A stretch of 64,000 nt of DNA from Massilia sp. Root133 (lineage in GTDB: Bacteria > Pseudomonadota > Gammaproteobacteria > Burkholderiales > Burkholderiaceae_D): NCBI RefSeq assembly GCF_001426525.1, contig NZ_LMEW01000033.1, positions 398,820 to 462,819 of the forward strand, in the 5' to 3' direction. Every line of letters begins with the position of its first letter. The first letter of the stretch is position 1. Positions 1 to 9,285 of the stretch are shown piece by piece. Under the pieces are notes generated by a model. The model ran no database searches. It was not told the origin of the DNA and saw only the letters and a program-made list of their open reading frames with translations. The position numbers and the translations under genes are program-made.

Positions 1-1
1 C

Positions 2-241
2 GCGGAGCAGGCCGGCATCACGCATGAAGCGGTGAACGTGGAAGCGGGCGTCCGGGCGCGCGGCGCGATTCACATTCAAAACGTGAACAGCTGGCACAGC
101 CGGTTCAAAAGCTGGCTGGTGCGGTTTCGCGGCGTGGCGAGCCGCTACCTGATCCATTACTCGGGCTGGCAGCGCGTGCTGGACGATCGTCGGCTCACGA
201 AGCCGGCTCATCTGCTGTTCGCTGCGGTCCAGCTCGGCTAG
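2..241 (+). CDS. IS1595/ISXO2-type transposase, C-terminal end (partial)
   Basis: The frame is open from base 2 and runs off the left edge, so only the last 79 residues are visible. They contain HIQNVNSWHSRFKSW, then FRGVASRYL and YSGWQRVL. This arrangement (an H-x-N-VN-x-HSR-x-K-x-W block, then a GVA-x-x-YL block, then GW-R-x-L) is typical of the end of the ISXO2-like transposase domain of the IS1595 family. The catalytic core lies outside the window, so it cannot be said whether the element is intact. An apparent start at base 32 is only an internal GTG. Confidence 0.7.
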   Translation, partial: AEQAGITHEAVNVEAGVRARGAIHIQNVNSWHSRFKSWLVRFRGVASRYLIHYSGWQRVLDDRRLTKPAHLLFAAVQLG

Positions 242-465
242 GCGAGCGGGTTACCGAATTACCGCGAACACAGCCAAAAAAATCCGACGGACCGGGCGCG
301 CCCGGTGCATCGGAAAGAGAGCCGGACCACACCGGCTGGAGACGAACCGGCCGCCCCTGAAGCGACGGCCGGGCCGAGACCAGGTCGAGATTAGCGAGAC
401 CGCCGCGCCGGGTCAAACGTACGCGCGCATCGGCCTACGAGTTTCGTGCTTATTACTAAACACCG

Positions 466-966
466 TCAAACGATGGGCAGCGCTGTCGTTTCCTTGATGC
501 GCTGCAGGGCGAAGCTCGACTTGACGTCCAGCACGGCCGGGTGGCGCAGCAAGGTGCTCATCATGAAGCGCGAGAAGTGGTCCATGTCTTCCACGTGCAC
601 GCGCAGCAGGAAATCCATCTCCCCCGTCATCGCATAGCAGGCCACCACTTCCGGCCAGGTCGAGACGGCCTGGGCGAATTCGAAGCGCGGCGACGTCGCC
701 GGCACGCGCGCGTTCGCCGCACCTTCGCTGTGTTTTTCCAGGCGGACATTCACATAGGCCAGCAGGCCCAGGCCCAGCTTGTCGGGATCGAGCAGGGCGA
801 CATATTGCCGGATGACACCGGCCTCTTCCAGCCGCTTGATGCGGCGCAGACAGGGCGACGGCGACAGGCTGACGCGCTCGGCCACGTCCTGGTTCGACAG
901 GCGGCCATCCGACTGGAGGATGGCCAGGATTTTGCGATCGGTTTTATCCAGCTCGATTTTTGACAT
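466..966 (-). CDS. Lrp/AsnC-family transcriptional regulator
   Basis: A 166-residue protein with the classic Lrp layout. Residues 5-55 form an N-terminal winged helix (LDKTDRKILAILQ, LSNQDVAERVSLSPSPCLRRIKRLEEAGVI). It is followed by an alpha/beta RAM (ligand-sensing) domain with VVACYAMTGEMDFLLRV. The usual family length is 150-165. It is divergent from the indolepyruvate oxidoreductase gene with a 140-bp shared intergenic region, which suggests it controls that gene in response to an amino acid or aromatic 2-oxo acid. That target is inferred from position only. Confidence 0.92.
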   Translation of the reverse strand: MSKIELDKTDRKILAILQSDGRLSNQDVAERVSLSPSPCLRRIKRLEEAGVIRQYVALLDPDKLGLGLLAYVNVRLEKHSEGAANARVPATSPRFEFAQAVSTWPEVVACYAMTGEMDFLLRVHVEDMDHFSRFMMSTLLRHPAVLDVKSSFALQRIKETTALPIV

Positions 967-1106
967 GAATTCTCCACAGGACGGGCACGTGTCGCAATTT
1001 TATTGCGCAAATCGCCGGATGGGGGGAATTCATTGAAATTTAATGCTTGTGACACGGGTCTATACTGGCCCGAACCGAAACACGACAAACATAATCGGAG
1101 ACACGC

Positions 1107-4100
1107 ATGAACGCCCCCCTGGACCGCAGCCAGCTGGAACCGCTACCCCCGCACGAGATCACGCTCGACGACAAATGGACGCTCGAGCGCGGCCGCGCCT
1201 TCATGACCGGCACCCAGGCGCTGATCCGCCTGCCGATGCTGCAGCGCGAACGCGACCTGAAGGCCGGCCTGAACACGGCGGGCTACATCACCGGCTACCG
1301 GGGTTCGCCCGTCACCCAGGTCGACCAGACCGCGTGGAAGGCGAAGAAACACCTGGAATCGCACCACGTCCACTTCCATCCCGGCATGAACGAAGACCTC
1401 GCGGCCACCGCCGTCTGGGGCACGCAGCAGACCAATCTGTTCAAGGATGCGAAGTACGACGGCGTGTTCGCCATGTGGTACGGCAAGGGCCCGGGCGTGG
1501 ACCGTTGCGGCGACGTGTTCAAACACGGCAACAACGCGGGCTCCGCGCAGAACGGTGGCGTGCTCGTGCTGGCGGGCGACGACCACGCGGCGAAATCATC
1601 GTCGACGGCGCACCAGTCCGACCACATCCTGCACCACTGCGGCATTCCCGTGCTGTATCCGTCGTCCGTGCAGGAATACATCGACTACGGCCTGCACGCG
1701 TGGGCGATGAGCCGCTACAGCGGCCTGTGGGTGTCGATGAAATGCGTGACCGACATCATCGAATCGGGTGCGGTCGTCGACCTCGATCCGGACCGCGTCC
1801 AGACCATCCTGCCGGCGGATTTCGAGATGCCGCCGGGCGGCCTGAACATCCGCTGGCCGGACGCCGTGCTGGACCAGGAAGTGCGCATGAACCACTACAA
1901 GTGGTATGCCGCGCTGGCCTATGCGCGCGCCAATAAACTCAACCAGATCATCTGGGACAGCCCCCAGCCCAAGATCGGCATCATCACCGCGGGCAAGTCC
2001 TACCTCGACACGCGCCAGGCGCTGGCGGATCTCGGCATCGACGAGCAGGCCGCGCGCGACATCGGCCTGCGCGTGTACAAGGTCGGCATGACGTGGCCGC
2101 TGGACTCGGTCGGCGTGCACGAATTCGCGCGCGGCCTGGACGAGATCCTCGTCGTCGAGGAAAAGCGGCAGGTGCTGGAATATGCGCTGAAGGAAGAGCT
2201 GTACAGCCTGCCGGACGGCGAGCGTCCGCGCGTCGTCGGCAAGTTCGACGACGCCGGCGAATGGAGCGTCAAGAACCGCTCCGGCCAGGGCGACTGGCTG
2301 CTGTCGGCGAACTACGAGCTGAACCCGGCCCAGGTCGCGCGCGCGATCGCGTCGCGCATCTCGCACTACTGCGCCGGTCATCCGGTCGCGGAGCGCGTGA
2401 AAGAGCGCATCGCCTTCCTCGAAGCGAAGGAACTGATCCTCAAAAACATCCCGAAGGCGAATCCGGAAACCGACCGCATCCCGTACTTCTGCTCCGGCTG
2501 CCCGCACAACAGCTCGACCAAGGTGCCGGAAGGTTCGCGCGCGATGGCCGGCATCGGCTGCCACTACATGGTGCTGTGGATGGACCGCGAGACGTCCACG
2601 TTCACGCATATGGGCGGCGAAGGCGTCACGTGGATCGGCCAGGCGCCGTTCACGGGCGAGAAGCACGTGTTCGCGAACCTCGGCGACGGCACCTATTACC
2701 ACTCGGGCGTGCTGGCGATCCGCGCCTCGGTCGCGGCCAAGGTCAACATCACTTATAAAATCCTGTACAACGACGCCGTCGCGATGACGGGCGGCCAGGT
2801 CGTCGACGGCCCGCTCGATCCGGCCAAGATCAGCCGCCAGCTCGCGGCCGAAGGCGTGAAGCCGATCATCGTGGTCACGGACGAACCGGAGAAGTATCCG
2901 GACGATTATCCGTGGGCCGAAGGCGTCACCGTGCGTCACCGTGCGGAACTGATGGACGTGCAGCGCGAACTGCGCGAGATGCCGGGCGTGTCGGCCATGA
3001 TCTACGACCAGACCTGCGCGTCGGAAAAGCGCCGCCGCCGGAAGAAGGGCGCGTACCCGGATCCGGCCAAGCGCGCGGTGATCAACGAAGCCGTGTGTGA
3101 AGGCTGCGGCGACTGCTCGAAGCAGTCGAACTGCCTGTCCGTCGAACCGCTGGAGACGGAACTGGGCCGCAAGCGCCAGATCAACCAGTCCTCGTGCAAC
3201 AAGGATTTTTCGTGCGTGACCGGGTTCTGCCCGAGCTTCGTCACGGTCGAAGGCGGCGGACTCAAAAAGCCGAAGAAGACGGCCGCCGAAGCGGCGCCGC
3301 CGTCGCTGCCGATGCCGAAGCTCCCGGCGACGACGAACCCGTTCGGCATCCTCGTCACCGGCGTCGGCGGCACGGGTGTCGTGACGGTCGGCCAGATCCT
3401 CGCGGTGGCCGCCCACGTGGAGGGCAAGGGTGCCCTCGTGCTGGACATGAGCGGCCTCGCGCAGAAGGGCGGTCCGGTCATGTCGCACGTGCGCCTCGCG
3501 GACCGCCAGGGCGATTTGTACTCGACGCGTGTCGGCACGGGTAACGCAGACCTGGTGATCGGCTGCGACCAGATCGTGACGGCCAGCCGCGACGCGCTGT
3601 CGCGCATGGGCGAAGGCCGCACGTGGGCCGCCGTCAACGGCACCGGCGCGACGACCGCCGCGTTCATCCGCAACCCGGACTGGCAATTCCCGGCCGAAGG
3701 TTCGCGCGGCGCCATCGTGCAGGCTTGCGGCGAAGGCAATGTCGACTTCATCGACGCGGGCCACATCGCGACGACCTTGATGGGCGACGCCATCGCCACC
3801 AACATGTTCATGCTGGGCTACGCGTTCCAGAAAGGCCACGTGCCGCTGCAGGAAGCGTCGCTCATGAAGGCGATCGAGTTGAACGGCGTATCGGTCGCCT
3901 TCAACAAGGCCGCCTTCAACTGGGGCCGCACGGCGGCGCATGACCTGCCGTCCGTGCAGAAGCTCGTCACGCCCGCGAAGGTGATCGAGTTCAAGCGCGC
4001 GCAGACGCTCGACGACCTGGTCAAGCGCCGCGTCGAACTCTTGACCGCGTACCAGGACGCCGGCTATGCGGCGCAGTACAAGGCCTTCGTCGACCGCGTC

Positions 4101-4655
4101 CGCGCCGCCGAGGACAAGCTGGGCAAGGGCACGCGCCTGACGGAAGCCGTCGCGCGCTACCTGCACAAGCTGATGGCCTACAAGGACGAGTACGAAGTCG
4201 CGCGCCTGTACACGGATCCGGCGTTCATGGCCAGGATCGACGGCATGTTCGAAGGCGACGTCAAACTGAAGTTCCACCTGGCGCCGCCGCTGTTCGCGAA
4301 GAAGGACAAGGAAGGCCACCTGGTCAAACAGGAATTCGGTCCGTGGATGATGAAGGCCTTCGGCGTGCTGGCGAAGCTGAAGGGCTTGCGCGGCACGGCG
4401 TTCGATCCGTTCGGCCACACGGCCGAGCGCCGGATGGAGCGCGCACTGATCGGCGAATACCGCGCCACCATCGAGGGCTTGCTGCCCAGGCTGACGGCCG
4501 AGAATCTGGCGCAGGCCGTGGCCATCGCGAGCATCCCGGAAGATATCCGCGGCTTCGGCCACGTCAAGGAGCGCAACCTCAAGGTAGCCAAGCGCAAGGA
4601 AGCGGAACTGGTGTCCGCCTTCCACGCGGGCGGCACCGTCACCCGCGCCGCCTGA
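1107..4655 (+). CDS. Indolepyruvate ferredoxin oxidoreductase, fused alpha/beta-type
   Basis: A 1182-residue fused enzyme that oxidatively decarboxylates aryl pyruvates (indolepyruvate, phenylpyruvate) to acyl-CoA using thiamine diphosphate and ferredoxin. The N-terminal half is the pyrimidine-binding/TPP part, with CSGCPHN near residue 461 and GDGTYYHSG near 525 as the TPP-binding region. An iron-sulfur segment CEGCGDCSKQSNC lies near 664. The C-terminal gamma-type domain starts with GVGGTGVVTVGQ near 751. The length matches the fused proteobacterial form, which replaces separate iorA and iorB. The ATG at 1107 follows GGAGACACGC. It is a single-gene unit closed by a strong hairpin, with a divergent Lrp-type regulator upstream. 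Confidence 0.95.
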   Translation: MNAPLDRSQLEPLPPHEITLDDKWTLERGRAFMTGTQALIRLPMLQRERDLKAGLNTAGYITGYRGSPVTQVDQTAWKAKKHLESHHVHFHPGMNEDLAATAVWGTQQTNLFKDAKYDGVFAMWYGKGPGVDRCGDVFKHGNNAGSAQNGGVLVLAGDDHAAKSSSTAHQSDHILHHCGIPVLYPSSVQEYIDYGLHAWAMSRYSGLWVSMKCVTDIIESGAVVDLDPDRVQTILPADFEMPPGGLNIRWPDAVLDQEVRMNHYKWYAALAYARANKLNQIIWDSPQPKIGIITAGKSYLDTRQALADLGIDEQAARDIGLRVYKVGMTWPLDSVGVHEFARGLDEILVVEEKRQVLEYALKEELYSLPDGERPRVVGKFDDAGEWSVKNRSGQGDWLLSANYELNPAQVARAIASRISHYCAGHPVAERVKERIAFLEAKELILKNIPKANPETDRIPYFCSGCPHNSSTKVPEGSRAMAGIGCHYMVLWMDRETSTFTHMGGEGVTWIGQAPFTGEKHVFANLGDGTYYHSGVLAIRASVAAKVNITYKILYNDAVAMTGGQVVDGPLDPAKISRQLAAEGVKPIIVVTDEPEKYPDDYPWAEGVTVRHRAELMDVQRELREMPGVSAMIYDQTCASEKRRRRKKGAYPDPAKRAVINEAVCEGCGDCSKQSNCLSVEPLETELGRKRQINQSSCNKDFSCVTGFCPSFVTVEGGGLKKPKKTAAEAAPPSLPMPKLPATTNPFGILVTGVGGTGVVTVGQILAVAAHVEGKGALVLDMSGLAQKGGPVMSHVRLADRQGDLYSTRVGTGNADLVIGCDQIVTASRDALSRMGEGRTWAAVNGTGATTAAFIRNPDWQFPAEGSRGAIVQACGEGNVDFIDAGHIATTLMGDAIATNMFMLGYAFQKGHVPLQEASLMKAIELNGVSVAFNKAAFNWGRTAAHDLPSVQKLVTPAKVIEFKRAQTLDDLVKRRVELLTAYQDAGYAAQYKAFVDRVRAAEDKLGKGTRLTEAVARYLHKLMAYKDEYEVARLYTDPAFMARIDGMFEGDVKLKFHLAPPLFAKKDKEGHLVKQEFGPWMMKAFGVLAKLKGLRGTAFDPFGHTAERRMERALIGEYRATIEGLLPRLTAENLAQAVAIASIPEDIRGFGHVKERNLKVAKRKEAELVSAFHAGGTVTRAA

Positions 4656-4674
4656 TGCCGATCTTTTGACACGA

Positions 4675-4707
4675 CGCCGCCTGCCGGATTCGGCAGGCGG
4701 CGTTGTT
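4675..4707 (+). terminator. Rho-independent terminator after the oxidoreductase gene
   Basis: A perfect 12-bp GC stem (CGCCGCCTGCCG / CGGCAGGCGGCG) with a GATT loop, followed by TTGTT. It starts 19 bases after the stop codon. The T-tract is short but the stem is very strong. Confidence 0.85.
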
Positions 4708-4754
4708 ACAGTTGGATGTATTTGCGCGAAGCGGCCGGGTCTATAATCGGACGC

Positions 4755-6332
4755 ATGAAATCGCTTTCTACCTCTGCTTCGCCGACCCGTTTTTCCCGAC
4801 TGTTCGCCTGCGCTTTCGCGACGCTCGTCACGCTGTCCGGCTGTGGCGGCGGCGGGGGGAGTCCAGGCCTCGGCGCCTCGACGCCCGTCGCCGGCAATCC
4901 CGGCACCGGGACGCCCACGCCACCGACCACGACGCCCACGCCACCGGCCGTGACCCCGGACCCGATCCCGTCCGACTACATCAGTTACCAAAACCTGTGC
5001 GCCACGCCGCGCATGGGCGTCGACGCCGAGGGCCATGCGTTCCCGGACCGCCAGGGCACGCTGCAGGACGAGATGAAATTCCTGCGCGGCTGGACCGACG
5101 CGACTTATCTCTGGTACAACGAGATCCCGTCGACGGTCCGCATGGCCGACTACACCAACACGCTCGACTATTTCGATGCGCTCAAGACGCCCGCGCTGAC
5201 CGCGTCGGGGAAGGAAAAGGACCGTTTCCATTTCACCTACACGACGGCGGAATGGGACGCGCTGACCAATGCGAGCCAGGATACGGGCTATGGCCTGACG
5301 TGGTCCGTCAACTCCACGACGGCGCCGCGCACCTGGATCGCGGCGATCGTCGAGCCGGGGTCGCCCGCGGCGGCGGCCGGCATCCAGCGCGGTGACCTGC
5401 TGACCGCCGTCGACGGCATCGACTTCATCAACACCGCCGACGAGGCGCAGATCGCGCTGCTGAACGACGGCCTGTCGCCGGACACCGCGGGCGAGCGCCA
5501 CACGCTCACGCTCCGCCGCGGCGACACCACGATGGACATCGCGCTGACGTCCGCCGTCGTCACGACGACGCCCGTGAAAAATGTGAAAGTGATCGACGCG
5601 CCGACCGGCAAGGTGGGCTACCTGAGCTTCGAGGACCACAATGCCGTCTCCGAACTGCAGCTCGTGAATGCGTTCACGAGCCTGAAGAACCAGGGCGCGG
5701 CGGACCTCGTGCTCGACATGCGCTACAACGGCGGCGGCCTGCTGTACGTCGCCAGCGAACTGGCGTACATGATCGCGGGACCGGCCGCGGCCGGAAAGAC
5801 GTTCGAGCGCGCGCTGTACAACGACAAGACGGCGCCCGATGCCCCGATCCCGTTCCGCAACACGGCCTACGGCTTTTCCGCGCCGCGCAATCTGGCGTTG
5901 CCCTACCTGGGCCTGAAGCGCGTGACCGTGCTGACGACGTCCGACACGTGCTCGGCCAGCGAAGCCGTCATCAACGGCCTGCGCGGGGTGGACGTCCAGG
6001 TCGATATCATCGGCGCGACGACCTGCGGCAAGCCCTACGGCTTCCTGCCGGCGGACAACTGCGGCACGACGTATTTCACGATCCAGTTCCAGGGCGTGAA
6101 CGCGAAGGGCTTCGGCGATTTCGCCGACGGCTTCGCGCCGACCTGCGCCGTGTCCGACGACATGGCGCATGCGCTGGGCGATCCCGCCGAGGGCATGCTG
6201 GCCGCCGCGCTCGCGTACCGCGCCACCAATGCCTGCCCGGCGGCATCGACGGCGCGGGCGCATCGCGTGCCGATGCACATCGCGCGGTCGCAGATGAAGG
6301 AGATCGCGATTTATCCGCCGCGCACACGCTGA
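4755..6332 (+). CDS. S41-family (C-terminal-processing-like) peptidase, lipoprotein
   Basis: A 525-residue secreted serine peptidase. The start at 4755 is preferred over the in-frame ATG at 4716 because it yields a clean lipoprotein signal ending in TLSGC, followed by a Gly run and a Pro/Thr-rich linker (residues about 35-70). A PDZ-like segment (IVEPGSPAAAAGIQRGDLLTAVDG) precedes the S41 protease fold. The catalytic Ser motif is TCSASEAVINGLRG and the later Lys region is CGKPYGF. The substrate is unknown. It probably acts at the outer membrane or in the periplasm. It is followed 60 bp later by an M14 peptidase on the same strand. Confidence 0.88.
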   Translation: MKSLSTSASPTRFSRLFACAFATLVTLSGCGGGGGSPGLGASTPVAGNPGTGTPTPPTTTPTPPAVTPDPIPSDYISYQNLCATPRMGVDAEGHAFPDRQGTLQDEMKFLRGWTDATYLWYNEIPSTVRMADYTNTLDYFDALKTPALTASGKEKDRFHFTYTTAEWDALTNASQDTGYGLTWSVNSTTAPRTWIAAIVEPGSPAAAAGIQRGDLLTAVDGIDFINTADEAQIALLNDGLSPDTAGERHTLTLRRGDTTMDIALTSAVVTTTPVKNVKVIDAPTGKVGYLSFEDHNAVSELQLVNAFTSLKNQGAADLVLDMRYNGGGLLYVASELAYMIAGPAAAGKTFERALYNDKTAPDAPIPFRNTAYGFSAPRNLALPYLGLKRVTVLTTSDTCSASEAVINGLRGVDVQVDIIGATTCGKPYGFLPADNCGTTYFTIQFQGVNAKGFGDFADGFAPTCAVSDDMAHALGDPAEGMLAAALAYRATNACPAASTARAHRVPMHIARSQMKEIAIYPPRTR

Positions 6333-6392
6333 CCGGATCACCGATCTATAATTTCCGGCTTGAATCTTTTTCAATCCTGCCGGAGTGTATCG

Positions 6393-8150
6393 ATGATCCG
6401 CATTGCGTTCTTGCTGGCCCTGCTGGCTGCGCCCCTGGCGCACGCCGCCCCCGACCTCGTCACCGTCTCGGAGCGCTCCGGCTTCCAGGCCACGGGCCGC
6501 TACGACGAGGTCGTCAAGCTGTGCGGCGCCTTCCAGCAGGCGTATCCGAAGCAGGTGAAATGCTTCCAGTTCGGCACGACGCCGGAAGGCCGGCCGATGC
6601 TGGCGCTGGCCGTCAACGCACGCGGCGTGTTCACGCCCGAGGCGGCGCGCAAGGCGAACCTGCCGGTCACGCTGATCCAGGGCGGCATCCACGCGGGCGA
6701 GATCGACGGCAAGGACGCGGGCTTCCTCGCCCTGCGTGAAATCCTCGACGGCAAAGTCGCGGCGGGCGTGCTGGACAGGCAGGTGCTGCTGTTCGTCCCC
6801 GTGTTCAACGTCGACGGCCATGAACGCTTCGCGAAATGGAACCGCCCGAACCAGCGCGGCCCCGTCGAGATGGGCTGGCGCACCACCGCGCAGAACACCA
6901 ACCTGAACCGCGACTACGTGAAGGCCGACGCGCCCGAGATGCAGGCCATGCTGGCGCTGGTGAACGCGTGGGACCCGTTGACCTATGTCGACCTGCACGT
7001 CACGGACGGCGCGATGTTCCAGCACGACGTCTCCATCCAGGTCGAACCCGTGTACTCGGGCGACCCGGAATTCCGCGAGATCGGCCGGGCACTGCGCGCG
7101 AACGTCATCGCCGACATCAGCAAGCAGGGCTCGATGCCGCAGTCCTATTACATGTCGTTCAAGGAGACGGACGACCCGGCCTCCGGCTTCGTCGACGGCG
7201 TCTCCGATCCGCGCTTCTCGACCGGTTATTTCCAGCTGCGCAACCGGATGGCCATGCTCGTCGAGACGCACTCGTGGAAGGACTATCCGACCCGCGTGCG
7301 CATCACGCACAATGCCATCGTCTCGGTGCTGCAGCAGGTGGCCGCCCACGGCGCGGCATGGACGCAGGCGGCACGCGCCGCCGACGCGCGCGCCACGCAC
7401 ATCGCCGGCCAGCCCGTGGCGCTGACGTACCGCACCACCGACAAGACCACGATGGTCGACTTCCAGGGCTATGCCTACACGCGCACGATGTCCGACGTGT
7501 CCGGCATGCTGATGACGCACTACGACGAAACGAAGCCGCAGGTCTGGCACGTGCCGCTGCGCGACGAGGTCGTGGCCGACCTGCAGGTGCGGGCACCGGG
7601 CGCGGGCTACGTCGTGCCGGCCGCGTGGGCGCAGATGGTCGCGACGAAGCTCGTGCAACACGGCATCGTGTTCCGCAAGATCGACAAGGCGGTCGATGCC
7701 GCGCCCGTGCAAACCTTCCGTGCCGACCAGGCCACGTTCTCTCCGACGTCGTTCGAATCGCACCAGCGCCTGAAGGTCGAAGGCAGCTGGAAGCCCGAGC
7801 CGCGCAACCTCGGCAAAGGTGCGCTGTTCGTGCCGATCGCCCAGCCCAAGGCGCGCCTCGTCATGGCCCTGTTCGAGCCGCAGGCCCCGGATTCGCTGCT
7901 GGCCTGGGGCGAGTTCAACAACGCCTTCGAGCGCAAGGAATACATGGAGGAATACGTGGCCGAGGACGTGGCGCGCGAACAGATGGCGCGCGATCCGGCC
8001 CTGGCCGCCGAATTCCGGCGCAAGGTCGAGACCGATCCGGCATTCGCGAAGAATGCCCACGCGCGCCTGGAATTCTTTGCGCGCCGCCACCCGTCCTGGG
8101 ATGAGCGTTTCAACCTGTATCCGGTACTGCGCACCGACGTGGCGCTGTAA
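6393..8150 (+). CDS. M14-family zinc carboxypeptidase, secreted
   Basis: A 585-residue protein. The start at 6393 gives a signal peptide (MIRIAFLLALLAAPLAHA) and has a CGGAG ribosome-binding site, so the longer frame from 6360 is rejected. Zinc ligands are visible in GGIHAGEIDGKD (His and Glu) and in YVDLHVTDG (His). The catalytic Glu region is MLVETHSWKDYPTRV. The first about 310 residues are the peptidase domain and the rest is a C-terminal extension seen in long bacterial M14 proteins. It probably trims peptides in the periplasm, and the exact substrate cannot be read from the sequence. Confidence 0.87.
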   Translation: MIRIAFLLALLAAPLAHAAPDLVTVSERSGFQATGRYDEVVKLCGAFQQAYPKQVKCFQFGTTPEGRPMLALAVNARGVFTPEAARKANLPVTLIQGGIHAGEIDGKDAGFLALREILDGKVAAGVLDRQVLLFVPVFNVDGHERFAKWNRPNQRGPVEMGWRTTAQNTNLNRDYVKADAPEMQAMLALVNAWDPLTYVDLHVTDGAMFQHDVSIQVEPVYSGDPEFREIGRALRANVIADISKQGSMPQSYYMSFKETDDPASGFVDGVSDPRFSTGYFQLRNRMAMLVETHSWKDYPTRVRITHNAIVSVLQQVAAHGAAWTQAARAADARATHIAGQPVALTYRTTDKTTMVDFQGYAYTRTMSDVSGMLMTHYDETKPQVWHVPLRDEVVADLQVRAPGAGYVVPAAWAQMVATKLVQHGIVFRKIDKAVDAAPVQTFRADQATFSPTSFESHQRLKVEGSWKPEPRNLGKGALFVPIAQPKARLVMALFEPQAPDSLLAWGEFNNAFERKEYMEEYVAEDVAREQMARDPALAAEFRRKVETDPAFAKNAHARLEFFARRHPSWDERFNLYPVLRTDVAL

Positions 8151-8376
8151 CCGTTCGACCTCTTTCATATCCATTTGTCGGCGGCAGATGCTTGCAGTCT
8201 GATCCTGCGCAAGCGCCGTCGATTCCACTGCAACCGTCGCGCACGGCGCCACTCTGAACCCATGTGTTTCGTTCGATGGAGGGCGCCATGGACAAGGAAT
8301 TCCGTTTTGCAACTAACCGGCGTGCCGCGCATGCACCGCGCGCCCGGCGAACGCGCGCGCGCGGCGGGGGCTGAGC

Positions 8377-9282
8377 ATGGGCGCCGCGGCCGTCCGGGCC
8401 AGCTGCTGCCTCGTCTGCGGCGGGGCGACAGCGGACCGGATCGAGCATCTGCTGCTCAGCCTCACGACGGCCTGTCCGCACCTGCGGGTCTACCTGGTCG
8501 ACGATGCGCAACAGCCAGCGCTGGCCGCGCTGGCTGGACGCTACGGGGCGCACTACCGCCCGCAACCGGACTGGCCCCGTCAGGCGCGCGCCCATAACCG
8601 CATCCTGCGCGAGGCCGCGGCGGCGGGGAGTGTCTATCACCTGCTGCTTGCACCCGACATCGGCTTGCCGCTCGACGCGGTGGCCCGGATGGTCGCCTAC
8701 ATGGAGCAGCATCCCGACGTGGGCCTGCTGGCGCCGCGGGTGCAGGATGTGGACGGGCGCCTGCAGCCGCTGTGCAGCCTGCTGCCGGGGCCGCTGGAAC
8801 TGCTGCTGGGGCGCTGCTTTCCGCTGCTGCGCCGGTCCAGCGGCAGGCTGGCGCGCTACCAGCTGCATGCGGGCGGCTACAGCCGGGTGATGGAGGTGCC
8901 GGTGCCGCCGGGCTGCTGCCTGCTGATGCGGGTCGAGACCGTGCTGCGCGCCGGCATGTTCGACGAGCGCTTCCTGCAGCGGTTCGACACCGTCGACCTG
9001 GCGCGCCGTACCGCATGCATCGCGCGCACCGTGTTCGTGCCGCATGTCACGGTGTTGCGTCACCCTGTGCGCGACCCGACCCAGACAAGCGCGCGCGGCT
9101 GGCGCAGGCGGTCGGCAGCGCTCTGGTGGCGGTGCGTGTCGGCGTGGCGCTACTTCGACAAGTGGGGCTGGCTGCGCGATGCCGAGCGCGACCGCATCAA
9201 CGCCCGCGCGCTGCGCCAGCTCGGCCAGGCGCGCAGGCAGCCGGACGGCGTGAGCCCGGCGGGCACGGATGTCGCGGGTTGA
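8377..9282 (+). CDS. GT2-family glycosyltransferase (rhamnosyltransferase-like)
   Basis: A 301-residue protein with a GT-A fold N-terminus (CLVCGG, VYLVDDAQQ). Its LLLAPDIGLPLDAVARMV segment resembles the NPDI donor/metal-binding region of WbbL-type rhamnosyltransferases, and HPDVGLLAPRVQDVDGRLQP is highly typical of that group. The later acceptor region reads FDTVDLARR where active relatives usually have a D-x-D-x-x-R motif. The role is presumably in cell-surface polysaccharide synthesis. No neighbouring polysaccharide genes are seen, so the gene is isolated. It ends 3 bp before the convergent transporter. Confidence 0.8.
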   Translation: MGAAAVRASCCLVCGGATADRIEHLLLSLTTACPHLRVYLVDDAQQPALAALAGRYGAHYRPQPDWPRQARAHNRILREAAAAGSVYHLLLAPDIGLPLDAVARMVAYMEQHPDVGLLAPRVQDVDGRLQPLCSLLPGPLELLLGRCFPLLRRSSGRLARYQLHAGGYSRVMEVPVPPGCCLLMRVETVLRAGMFDERFLQRFDTVDLARRTACIARTVFVPHVTVLRHPVRDPTQTSARGWRRRSAALWWRCVSAWRYFDKWGWLRDAERDRINARALRQLGQARRQPDGVSPAGTDVAG

Positions 9283-9285
9283 CGC

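Noticed and set aside
1596..8312. Very long minus-strand open frame (2238 codons)
   Set aside because: It lies antisense to three well-identified genes (oxidoreductase, S41, M14) in high-GC DNA, has Arg/His-rich low-complexity translation and no domains.
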